A stretch of 34,354 bases of DNA from a virus: IMG/VR virus record IMGVR_UViG_3300043464_001303, positions 1 through 34,354 of that record, one strand, 5' to 3'. A program made the position numbers and the translations under genes. Shown in pieces: positions 28,227-34,354 of this stretch; position 1 is the stretch's first letter, and each line of letters begins with the position of its first letter. A model generated the notes under the pieces. It worked only from the letters and a program-made list of their open reading frames with translations. It searched no databases and was not told the origin of the DNA.

Positions 28227-29300
28227 ATGTCATGGACGATCCACGGCGGCGATTGCTTGGAAGTCATGCGCGGCATGGCTGATAACAGCGTCGATGCCAT
28301 CGTCACAGACCCGCCCTATTTCAAGGTTAAGGGCGATGCGTGGGACCGCCAGTGGGACAAGCCGGCCCAGTTTTTGGCGTGGCTAGACACGGTCGCCGAG
28401 CAGTGGCAGCGGCTCCTAAAACCCAACGGCTCGCTCTACTGCTTCGCCTCGTCCAAAATGGCGGCGCGGGTGGAGTGCAAGATCGCCGAGCGTTTCGCTG
28501 TGCTGTCGCATATCGTTTGGCAGAAGGGCGACGAAAACGGAAACGGGATGCACACCCGCCAGCACAAGGAGGGCTGCCGCATCTGGTTTCCGCAGACTGA
28601 GCGGATCATATTCGCCGAGCACTACGGGGCCGACAACATTGCCAAGGGCGAGGCTGGCTACGTCAGCAAGTGCGACGAGTTGCGGGGCTTCGTCTTTGAG
28701 CCGCTGCGGGCGTATCTGGACTGCGAGCGTGCTAGGTCTGGCCTGACGGTGCGGCAAGTGGCCGAAGCGTTTCAGCATAAAAGCGGCAGCCGCACGGTAA
28801 CAGGGATGGCGGGGCATTGGTTTGGTCAGGTGCAGTGGGCACTGCCGACGCTGGAAAATTACGAGTGGTTGCGTGAGCTTCTGCACCTTCGCGGCAACTG
28901 GGAGCAGAACGCCCGCGAGGGCTTCCTACGCCGGGAGTACGAAGACCTACGCCGGGAGTACGAAGACCTACGCCGGGAGTACGAAGACCTACGCCGCCCG
29001 TTTTCGGTCACGGCCGACGTGCCATACACCGACGTGTGGACGTTTCCAACGGTCCAGCACTACAAAGGCAAGCACCCGTGCGAAAAGCCTCTGGCGATGA
29101 TGGAGCACATCATCAGAGCCAGCACGCGGACCGGCGCGGTGGTGCTCGACTGCTTCGCTGGATCGGGCGCGACCGGCGAGGCGTGCACTAATCTTGGGCG
29201 GAAGTTCATCGGGATTGAGAAAGACGAGAAGTACGCCCAGGCGGCAAGGCACCGGCTGGCGTCATGCGGTGACGCGGCCTTGCCGTTGTTCGTGGCCTGA
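28227..29300 (+). CDS. DNA N6-adenine/N4-cytosine methyltransferase with heptad insert
   Basis: The 357-residue protein has DPPY (28-31, catalytic) first and FAGSGAT (310-316, SAM site) near the end, the beta-class order. FIGIEKDEKYAQAARHRL closes the SAM fold. Between them lies a large insert with the target recognition region and a coiled-coil made of LRREYED repeats (about residues 234-254). It methylates adenine-N6 or cytosine-N4 in a DNA sequence not readable from the protein. No restriction enzyme gene is beside it, so protection against host restriction or control of packaging or replication is more likely than a complete restriction system. Confidence 0.85.
   Translation: MSWTIHGGDCLEVMRGMADNSVDAIVTDPPYFKVKGDAWDRQWDKPAQFLAWLDTVAEQWQRLLKPNGSLYCFASSKMAARVECKIAERFAVLSHIVWQKGDENGNGMHTRQHKEGCRIWFPQTERIIFAEHYGADNIAKGEAGYVSKCDELRGFVFEPLRAYLDCERARSGLTVRQVAEAFQHKSGSRTVTGMAGHWFGQVQWALPTLENYEWLRELLHLRGNWEQNAREGFLRREYEDLRREYEDLRREYEDLRRPFSVTADVPYTDVWTFPTVQHYKGKHPCEKPLAMMEHIIRASTRTGAVVLDCFAGSGATGEACTNLGRKFIGIEKDEKYAQAARHRLASCGDAALPLFVA
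28925..28987 (+). repeat. Three exact tandem 21-bp repeats in the methyltransferase gene
   Basis: Three identical 21-bp units (28925-28945, 28946-28966, 28967-28987) with the start of a fourth, encoding LRREYED heptads. Copy number changes would lengthen or shorten a coiled coil without breaking the frame. Confidence 0.92.
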
Positions 29301-29385
29301 AGTGCGCTACAGCGGCGATGTCGTGCCGCGCCCACTGCAAGGATTGCGGCCCCCATGCCTAGCCTAGAAGCACAGGAGACCACGC

Positions 29386-29742
29386 ATGCCCGACGCCATT
29401 CTGTTTCGTAAGTGCCGCGATCTCGACATCACACTGCACACGGCCACGAGCCTGGCCACCACGCTCGATATGCGTGACGTTGCTGGGGCTGTGCTCTCCA
29501 TTGGCACGATCAGCACCAGCGCCACCACGCTCCAGATGTGGACAGGGCCAACGCCTACGGGTGCGTTCCGCCGGCTCTACAAGTCGGATGGCAGCGTGGC
29601 GGATCTGACCCTGGCCCCCTCAAGCACGGATGGCCGGTCGTATAGCCTGCCCGATGAAGTGTTCGGCACCGAGTACCTGAAGATCGTGAGCGCCACCACG
29701 AACAGCACTGGCACGACTGGGTTCGTGATGTTCAAGAGCTGA
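29386..29742 (+). CDS. Small beta-rich structural protein, unknown
   Basis: The 118-residue protein starts after an AGGAG site. It is beta-rich and rich in Thr and Ser (DITLHTATSLATTLDMRDVAG, TISTSATTLQMWTGPTPTGAFRRLY, TEYLKIVSATTNSTGTTGFVMFKS). It stands before the HNH-terminase block. A decoration or minor head protein is possible. No family recognised. Confidence 0.5.
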   Translation: MPDAILFRKCRDLDITLHTATSLATTLDMRDVAGAVLSIGTISTSATTLQMWTGPTPTGAFRRLYKSDGSVADLTLAPSSTDGRSYSLPDEVFGTEYLKIVSATTNSTGTTGFVMFKS

Positions 29743-29744
29743 CG

Positions 29745-29780
29745 CCCCCCCCGGTGTGTCAGCAGCGTAGACGCCCCCCC
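29745..29780 (+). repeat. Twin C tracts with GACGCCCCCCC
   Basis: Eight C at 29745-29752 and seven C at 29774-29780, each behind GACG, 29 bp apart, in the gap before the HNH gene. The gap shows no ribosome site. Confidence 0.7.
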
Positions 29781-29781
29781 T

Positions 29782-30189
29782 ATGCCACAACGCATGCCCG
29801 CCTATCGGCCGCCTCGCCTTGCGTTGCACAGCCGACGCAGGGACGAGAGCACGAGGGGCAACGCATACCAGCGTGGCTACACGGACAAGGCACACAGGGC
29901 TTGGAGGCTGGCCGTATTAACACGGGCCGCATGGGCCTGTGCCTCCTGTGGTCGCGTGTGTGGAGATAAGAGAGAAGCACACGCAGATCACGTCAAGCCA
30001 GTGAGCGAAGGTGGTGCGAGATACGACGTGGCAAATGGGCAGTGCCTGTGCGTGCGCTGCCACGGAAAAAAGACGCGAGCCGAGCAAAATTTTCGAGCCG
30101 CGCGAGCCGAAACGCAGCCAGCCGACCGGCCGGAGCCGGCGACGGCGCGACGGCAGGGTGGGTCGAATCACCCCAACTTTGCCGAATAA
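29782..30189 (+). CDS. HNH endonuclease of the packaging module
   Basis: In 135 residues: CASC (52-55), the D-H pair in EAHADHVKPVSEGG (about 65-78), Asn in ARYDVANGQCLC, and CVRCH (about 90-94) followed by KKTRAEQ. This is the HNH protein that sits next to TerS in HK97/P27-type phages, where it helps DNA cleavage at packaging. Start ATG 29782 (or 29794) lacks a clear ribosome site. The C-terminal 30 residues are basic and disordered. Confidence 0.85.
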   Translation: MPQRMPAYRPPRLALHSRRRDESTRGNAYQRGYTDKAHRAWRLAVLTRAAWACASCGRVCGDKREAHADHVKPVSEGGARYDVANGQCLCVRCHGKKTRAEQNFRAARAETQPADRPEPATARRQGGSNHPNFAE

Positions 30190-30244
30190 AAACCCCGGTC
30201 GTTTCCTCTGCGTGAGCGCCCGCAAGTTTCAGTGAGGTTTTTCC

Positions 30245-30718
30245 GTGGGTAAGCGTGGTCCGCCGCCGGCCCCTGCCGCCGTCAAGCGAATGCTGGGCAA
30301 TCCCGGCAAGCGCAAGATTCGGCCAGACCTCCCTGCCCCCTCCGGCGCGCCGCCGATGCCGAAACGGTTGATGGTGGAGCCGGTCGCAGTGGAGAAGTGG
30401 AACGAGCTGACGCCGATCCTGCTGACTCTTGGCACTTTGACGCAGGCCGATGGCGAAGCGTTGGCCACTTTGTGCGAGGTGTACGCTGCTACGCAGGCGT
30501 GCCTGCTCGAGCTGCGAGCCACCGGGCCGGTGATGCGGACAGACTTAGGTGGCGTGAAACCGAATCCGGCAGGCCCGTTATATCGCAGTTTAGTGGCGCT
30601 CCAGGCGTCGTTAATGGGCGAGTTTGGCCTGACCCCGAGCAGTAGGACACGGCTAGGTGGCAAGGAAGAAAAGCCAACCGACGAAGTCGAAGAGTTCTTC
30701 AAGCTCCACGGTGCCTGA
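30245..30718 (+). CDS. terS: Terminase small subunit (P27 family)
   Basis: The 157-residue protein starts GKRGPPPAPAAVKRMLGNPGKRK and continues VAVEKWNELTPILLTLGTLTQADGEALATLCEVYA (about 43-77), the P27 signature, with PLYRSLVALQASLMGEFGLTPSSRTRL behind it. It binds phage DNA to start packaging. GTG start with GAGG upstream. The TerL gene begins 62 nt inside it. Confidence 0.88.
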   Translation: MGKRGPPPAPAAVKRMLGNPGKRKIRPDLPAPSGAPPMPKRLMVEPVAVEKWNELTPILLTLGTLTQADGEALATLCEVYAATQACLLELRATGPVMRTDLGGVKPNPAGPLYRSLVALQASLMGEFGLTPSSRTRLGGKEEKPTDEVEEFFKLHGA

Positions 30719-31331
30719 CCTCTGCAAAGAGGGCCAGGCCAAGTACGAGCGGGTGGTGCATTTCTTCGAGAAGATCCTGCGCCACAGCAAGGGGCAGAAC
30801 GCCGGCAAGCCGTTCACGCTCCTGCCGTGGCAGCATCACGTCATGCGTGAGCTGTTCGGCCGGCTGAACCCAGACGGCACGCGGCAGCATCGCGTTGGCT
30901 ACATCGAGCTGCCCAAGAAGCAAGGCAAGAGCACAACACTCGCCGGCATCGCTCTCTACATGACGGCGTTCGACTCCGAGCCTGGTGCCGAGGTTTACGG
31001 TGCGGCCTGCGATCGGGAGCAGGCAGGCATCATCTACCGCGAAGCCGCGTCGATGGTGCGGGCTTCGCCTGCGTTGTCTCGCCACCTCGAGGTGATCGAC
31101 AGCCGCAAGACGATCGTTCACAAGAAAAGCAATTCGTTCTACCGAGTTCTGAGTGCAGATGCGTTCCGGGCCGAGGGGCTGAATATCCACGCGCTGCTAT
31201 TCGATGAACTCCACGCACAAAGGGACCGACGCCTCTGGGCTTTCGCCCCTGGCCGAGAGGCTGGGGGCGAAGGCCCGGCACAACATGAGACGCACTCAGG
31301 TACGGTGGAGCTGCCAGGAGATCGCCGCTGA
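30657..31331 (+). CDS. terL: Terminase large subunit, N-terminal ATPase part
   Basis: This part of TerL is the packaging motor. PKKQGKS (86-92) is the Walker A loop and LLFDELHAQ (about 180-188) holds Walker B with catalytic Asp-Glu. The sequence follows the family up to RDRRLW (residue 194, 31238) and then runs into 50 foreign nt and a stop at 31329-31331. The frame after the insertion (AFAPGREAGGEGPA...) is unlike TerL. GTG 30657 overlaps TerS; GTG 30711 is an alternative start. The nuclease half continues in another frame from 31289. If the 50 nt is skipped, a full 533-residue TerL results; if not, a 224-residue ATPase-only protein is made. Confidence 0.85.
   Translation: MARKKSQPTKSKSSSSSTVPDLCKEGQAKYERVVHFFEKILRHSKGQNAGKPFTLLPWQHHVMRELFGRLNPDGTRQHRVGYIELPKKQGKSTTLAGIALYMTAFDSEPGAEVYGAACDREQAGIIYREAASMVRASPALSRHLEVIDSRKTIVHKKSNSFYRVLSADAFRAEGLNIHALLFDELHAQRDRRLWAFAPGREAGGEGPAQHETHSGTVELPGDRR
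31239..31288 (+). other. 50-nt interrupting element in terL, bypass-like hairpin
   Basis: The element lies exactly between TGG (Trp194) and GAC (Asp195). Removing it joins RDRRLW directly to DALRYGGAARR, the expected family sequence, and restores the frame (50 = 2 mod 3). Bases 31236-31254 pair with 31259-31277 over 19 bp (four wobbles, no mismatch) around the tetraloop GAGA. The hairpin includes the Trp codon. The last three bases are TGA in the resumed frame, a two-base match to TGG. Gap length and 5' hairpin resemble the T4 gene 60 bypass element. Other options: recent insertion that breaks the gene, an RNA-level excision, or an assembly error. Confidence 0.7.
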
Positions 31332-32308
31332 TCCTGTCGATCACGACGGCAGGCTACGACCGCAAGTCGATCTGCTGGGAGCAGCACGCATACGCTGAGC
31401 GGTGCATCGCTGATCCAGGCGTGGACCCGGCCTTCTTTGGGTGCATCTACGCCGCGTCGCCAGAGGACGATTGGAAGGACTCCAAGACGTGGCACAAGGC
31501 CAACCCTTCGCTGGGCGAGACGATCACGGTGGAGTCATTCGCCGCCGATGCCCGAGAGGCCGAGCAGTCACCATCGAAGCTCAATAGCTTTTTGCGATAC
31601 AGGCTCAATGTCTGGACCACCCAGGACGTTCGCTGGTTGTCTCCAGATAATTGGGCAAAGTGCGGCAAGCCTCTGGCCGGCGACCTCGAGCAACGGGAGT
31701 GGTTCGCGGGCCTCGACCTTGCAACCACGTACGACCTTTCGGCATTCGTGCTCGTGAGCCAGGCGGACGATGGCACCTTCGACGTACTGCCCTACTTCTG
31801 GGTTCCGCAGCAGAACGCCGCCGAGCGGGCACAGCGGGACAAGATCGACTACCTCGGCTGGATTCGTGACGGTCTCGTCCGGGCCACGGACGGCAACGTC
31901 ACTGATTACGACGTGATTCGGCGCGACATCGTGGAGCTCTCGCAGCAATTCAATATCCGCCAGGTGGGGATCGACCGCTGGAACGCCACGCAGCTCGCAA
32001 CGCAACTGCAAGGCGAGGGCGTAAATGTGACAGGCTTTGGGCAGGGCTATGGCTCAATGAGCAGCCCGTCGAAGCAGCTGGAAAACCTGGTGCTGTCCGA
32101 GCGGATTCGGCATGCCAATCATCCGGTGCTGTCGTGGATGGCCGGCAACGTGGCGGTGCAGAGCGATCACCAGGGCAACATCAAACCCAGCAAGGCCAAG
32201 AGCACAGAACGCATTGACGGCATCGTGTCGCTGGTCATGGCACTCGGGCTTCACGCAGCGGCAACCACAAAGCCAGCTGAACAATCTTGGGACATCCTGA
32301 GCATATGA
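31289..32308 (+). CDS. terL: Terminase large subunit, C-terminal nuclease part
   Basis: The frame opens exactly at GAC 31289 with DALRYGGAARRSPLILSITTAGYDR, typical of the end of the TerL ATPase. WEQHAYAERCI, then WFAGLDLATTYDLSAFVLV (first nuclease Asp, residue about 337 of the joined protein), QVGIDRWNATQL, and ERIDGIVSLVMALGL (last acidic site) follow. This domain cuts the concatemer. There is no ATG or ribosome site at its start; the first GTG (31421) has no site and would cut into the conserved fold. It therefore depends on reading through the 50-nt element. The portal gene overlaps its end by 4 nt. Confidence 0.85.
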   Translation, partial: DALRYGGAARRSPLILSITTAGYDRKSICWEQHAYAERCIADPGVDPAFFGCIYAASPEDDWKDSKTWHKANPSLGETITVESFAADAREAEQSPSKLNSFLRYRLNVWTTQDVRWLSPDNWAKCGKPLAGDLEQREWFAGLDLATTYDLSAFVLVSQADDGTFDVLPYFWVPQQNAAERAQRDKIDYLGWIRDGLVRATDGNVTDYDVIRRDIVELSQQFNIRQVGIDRWNATQLATQLQGEGVNVTGFGQGYGSMSSPSKQLENLVLSERIRHANHPVLSWMAGNVAVQSDHQGNIKPSKAKSTERIDGIVSLVMALGLHAAATTKPAEQSWDILSI

Positions 32309-33597
32309 GCGAACACGCCGCCGCCGATTTCAAGATGTTCGACCTGCGTGGCATCGACTGGCCCGAGGTTTCGCCCAGCCGCACGCCCTCGGGCATCCGC
32401 GTGAACGCCGACAACTCCATGGCGTGCTCGGCCTACACGGCCTGCATCCGGGTCATATCGGATGCGGTATCAGCCCTGCCGCTCCACGTCTATGAGCGGA
32501 TGGCCAACGGCGGCAAGGCGAAGGCGACGCAGCACCCGGTGTACCGGCTCCTGCACCAGCAACCCAACCCGTGGCAGACGGCGCAGGAGTTCCGCGATTG
32601 GATGACCGGCATGTACCTGCACTACGGTGCGAGCTACGCCGAGATCCGCCCAGGTGCTCGAGGTGCCGTGTCGGAACTGTGGCCCTTGCACAGTTCCCGC
32701 ATGGAAGTAGACCGGCTCTCTGACGGCACGCTGCGGTATCGCTACCGCGAGCCGAGCGGGCGGGAGACGATCTATCCCCAAGAGCAGATCTTCGCCCTGC
32801 GGTTCACCACCGAGGACGGCATCAAGGCCATACCGACCTACAAACTGTTTCAGAATGTGCTCGGGCTTTCGCAGGCGTTAGAGGCTCACGCGGCGACATT
32901 CTTTGGGAACAATGCACGCCCTGGAATTGTCCTTGAATCCGAAAACCCGATTCCGGTAGAGGCTGCCGAAAGGCTCCGCGAGCAGTGGGAGCGGATGCAC
33001 CGTGGGGCAGACAAAGCGTTTCGCACGGCAGTGCTTCCGAACGGCGTAAAGGCTCACGAGCTATCCAGCAGCAATGAGGCTGCCCAAATGCTGGAAAGCC
33101 GATCGTTTGCCGTGTACGAGTGCTGCCGGATTTTTCGCGTGCCTCCCCACATGGTGCAGCAACTGGACCGCAGCACATACAGCAACATCGAAGTGCAGGG
33201 CACGGAGTTTGTGCAGCACTGCCTGCTGCCGCACTTGAAGCGGTGGGAAGCAGCCATCAGCCGCGATCTGATCGTGGACGATGAGACGTACTTTGCCGAG
33301 CACAACGTGAACGGCCTGCTGCGTGGCGATCACACAAGCCGGGCGGCGTTTTATGTGTCGGCCCTGCAAAACGGTTGGATGAGCATCAACGAGATCCGCG
33401 AGGCCGAGAACCTGAACCCCATCGGGCCGGAAGGCGACAAGCACTACCTGCAACTCAACATGACCACGCTCGACAAGGTTGGCCAGGAGCAACCGGCACC
33501 GGAGCCGATGCCAGCGCCGCCCGTCGAGGAGGAAGACAGCCCGGCCGATGATGCCGAGGATGAAGCCGAACAGGAGGAGTACACCAATGGAAATTGA
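32305..33597 (+). CDS. HK97-type portal protein
   Basis: The 430-residue protein has the HK97-family portal pattern: NADNSMACSAYTACIRVISDAVSALPLHVYER (about 34-65), HPVYRLLHQQPNPWQTAQEFRDWM, then VLGLSQALEAHAATFFGNNARPGIVLE and RVPPHMVQQLDRSTYSNIEVQ. It ends in an acidic tail (EEEDSPADDAEDEAEQEEYTNGN). Twelve copies form the DNA channel. ATGA overlap with terL. Confidence 0.92.
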   Translation: MSEHAAADFKMFDLRGIDWPEVSPSRTPSGIRVNADNSMACSAYTACIRVISDAVSALPLHVYERMANGGKAKATQHPVYRLLHQQPNPWQTAQEFRDWMTGMYLHYGASYAEIRPGARGAVSELWPLHSSRMEVDRLSDGTLRYRYREPSGRETIYPQEQIFALRFTTEDGIKAIPTYKLFQNVLGLSQALEAHAATFFGNNARPGIVLESENPIPVEAAERLREQWERMHRGADKAFRTAVLPNGVKAHELSSSNEAAQMLESRSFAVYECCRIFRVPPHMVQQLDRSTYSNIEVQGTEFVQHCLLPHLKRWEAAISRDLIVDDETYFAEHNVNGLLRGDHTSRAAFYVSALQNGWMSINEIREAENLNPIGPEGDKHYLQLNMTTLDKVGQEQPAPEPMPAPPVEEEDSPADDAEDEAEQEEYTNGN

Positions 33598-34231
33598 ACG
33601 CCGCGATTTCGCCTTCGAGGAAGAGAACGAACTGATCGTAGAAAGCCGGGCCGATGGCCGGGCCGCAATTATCGGCTATGCGGCCGTCTATAACCGTTTG
33701 AGTTTGGACTTAGGAGGTTTCCGGGAGGAAATCCTGCCGGGCGCGTTCGACAAGATTCTGAACCGCCAGCGTGGCAAGGGCGACGTGGTGGCGCTCTTCA
33801 ACCATGACAGCAACATCGTCCTAGGCCGCTCCTCGTCTGGCACGCTGGAGCTCTCCTCGGACGAGAAGGGCCTGAAGTACGTCGTGACGCCGCCCGTGAG
33901 CCGTGCCGACGTGCTCGAGCTCATCCAGCGGCGCGACGTGCGGGGCTCTTCGTTCGCCTTCACGGTGGAGCCCAAGAACGAATCCTTCCGCACTGGCGAG
34001 GACGGCAAGGCCATCCGCCAGATCCGCGAGGTGTCGGGCCTCTACGACGTGGGGCCGGTGCTAAACCCGGCATACCCTTCCACGTCTGCGTCCGTGGCCA
34101 TGCGTTCGTACGAAGCCTGGCTGGCAACGCAGACGCAGCCCGAGCCCGAGGCTGTGGCCGCTGAGATCGTGAAGCGTTCCCTGGTTCGTGACGCAGCAGC
34201 TGCGTGGGCTCTGAGGCTTCGCCGTGTCTGA
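33587..34231 (+). CDS. Prohead maturation protease (HK97 U35-like)
   Basis: The 214-residue protein has IIGYAAVYNRLS, FREEILPGAFDKIL, FNHDSNIVLGR (His73, catalytic) and RRDVRGSSFAFTV (Ser122 region), then VGPVLNPAYPSTSASV, all as in caudoviral prohead proteases. It removes the N-terminal delta part of the capsid protein. It follows AGGAGG and overlaps portal by 11 nt. Its target, the capsid N-terminus, is missing from the window. Confidence 0.9.
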   Translation: MEIERRDFAFEEENELIVESRADGRAAIIGYAAVYNRLSLDLGGFREEILPGAFDKILNRQRGKGDVVALFNHDSNIVLGRSSSGTLELSSDEKGLKYVVTPPVSRADVLELIQRRDVRGSSFAFTVEPKNESFRTGEDGKAIRQIREVSGLYDVGPVLNPAYPSTSASVAMRSYEAWLATQTQPEPEAVAAEIVKRSLVRDAAAAWALRLRRV

Positions 34232-34354
34232 AGCACGCTGCACCTGCGGCGAAAAACTCCGGTGCCGCTCCAGCCGTCCATGTGGCGACGAACGGCAGCG
34301 GTATCTGCGTTGCCCGAGGTGCGGGGCTCGCGCGGTGGCGTTTGTGAAAACAAC
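34224..34354 (+). CDS. Small zinc-ribbon protein, 3' partial
   Basis: GTG 34224 overlaps the protease stop by 8 nt. The visible 43 residues read SEARCTCGEKLRCRSSRPCG and then RYLRCPRCGARAVAFVKTT, with CTC, C, C and CPRC, a zinc-ribbon pattern. The window ends before the stop. Such a ribbon between protease and capsid genes occurs in some phages; no function is known. Confidence is limited by truncation. Confidence 0.6.
   Translation, partial: MSEARCTCGEKLRCRSSRPCGDERQRYLRCPRCGARAVAFVKT

Noticed and set aside
28925-28987. CRISPR-like array
   Set aside because: The repeats are adjacent without spacers and encode in-frame heptads.
31272-31283. GGCCCGGCACAA shared between the terL element and 23392-23403
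   Set aside because: A single 12-mer match is expected by chance in 34 kb of GC-rich DNA and the flanks do not match.
31421-32308. Independent gene for the TerL nuclease domain starting at GTG 31421
   Set aside because: No ribosome site, and conserved TerL sequence extends 44 residues upstream to 31289.

Overview
The window is an almost complete genome of a temperate siphophage with an HK97-type head, laid out as a circular map opened inside the major capsid gene. The left edge cuts the capsid gene after its missing N-terminus, and the right edge stops just after the prohead protease and the start of a small zinc-ribbon gene, which is where the missing capsid N-terminus would belong. DNA is GC-rich (about 60 % by eye) and genes are tightly packed, mostly joined by ATGA, GTGA or TGATG overlaps and often preceded by GGAG-type ribosome sites. 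The host is not named by the sequence. A secreted, CxxC-rich mini-protein and the flavour of several structural proteins suggest Planctomycetota, but this is an inference.

Layout. 1-9.2 kb: capsid, a glycosyltransferase, head-tail connectors, tail terminator, two small tail-tube-like proteins, tail chaperones G and T (probably joined by a +1 frameshift at CTT-TAA-C), a short tape measure protein and distal tail/fibre proteins. 9.2-12.1 kb: two Cys-rich proteins, a metallophosphoesterase and small genes. 12.1-13.4 kb, minus strand: a secreted Cys-rich mini-protein and a tyrosine integrase. 13.5-14.5 kb: excisionase-like gene and an early control region with promoters, a repeated CTACCGATA box and a run of 16 C. 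14.5-20.6 kb: RecT recombinase, small DNA-binding proteins, an HNH nuclease, a replication-initiation-like protein, a LexA-type DNA-binding domain, a phage-encoded DnaN clamp and RusA resolvase. 20.6-22.8 kb: a SAM methyltransferase and two more glycosyltransferases. 23.4-26.1 kb: a probable lysis block with membrane proteins, a papain-like cysteine peptidase, a lipoprotein and a holin-like protein. 26.2-27.2 kb: a LamG-like lectin. 27.2-29.3 kb: a repeat-bearing intergenic region, three small genes and a DNA methyltransferase with a 21-bp tandem repeat. 29.4-34.35 kb: packaging and head module (HNH, TerS, TerL, portal, protease).

The most unusual feature is in terL. The ATPase and nuclease halves lie in different frames and are separated by exactly 50 nt placed between a Trp and an Asp codon. 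Removing the 50 nt restores a seamless 533-residue TerL. The 50 nt, together with the Trp codon before it, folds into a 19-bp hairpin capped by a GAGA tetraloop. The gap length and the 5' hairpin resemble the translational bypass element of T4 gene 60. Since the rest of the virion genes look intact, a recoding or removal event deserves testing before the gene is called broken.

How it fits together: the integrase and excisionase-like gene set lysogeny. RecT, RusA, the replication protein and a private sliding clamp serve replication through host machinery. Glycosyltransferases and methyltransferases probably modify virion, host surface or DNA. The HNH-TerS-TerL-portal-protease-capsid set packages DNA, and the 23.7-26.1 kb block opens the cell.
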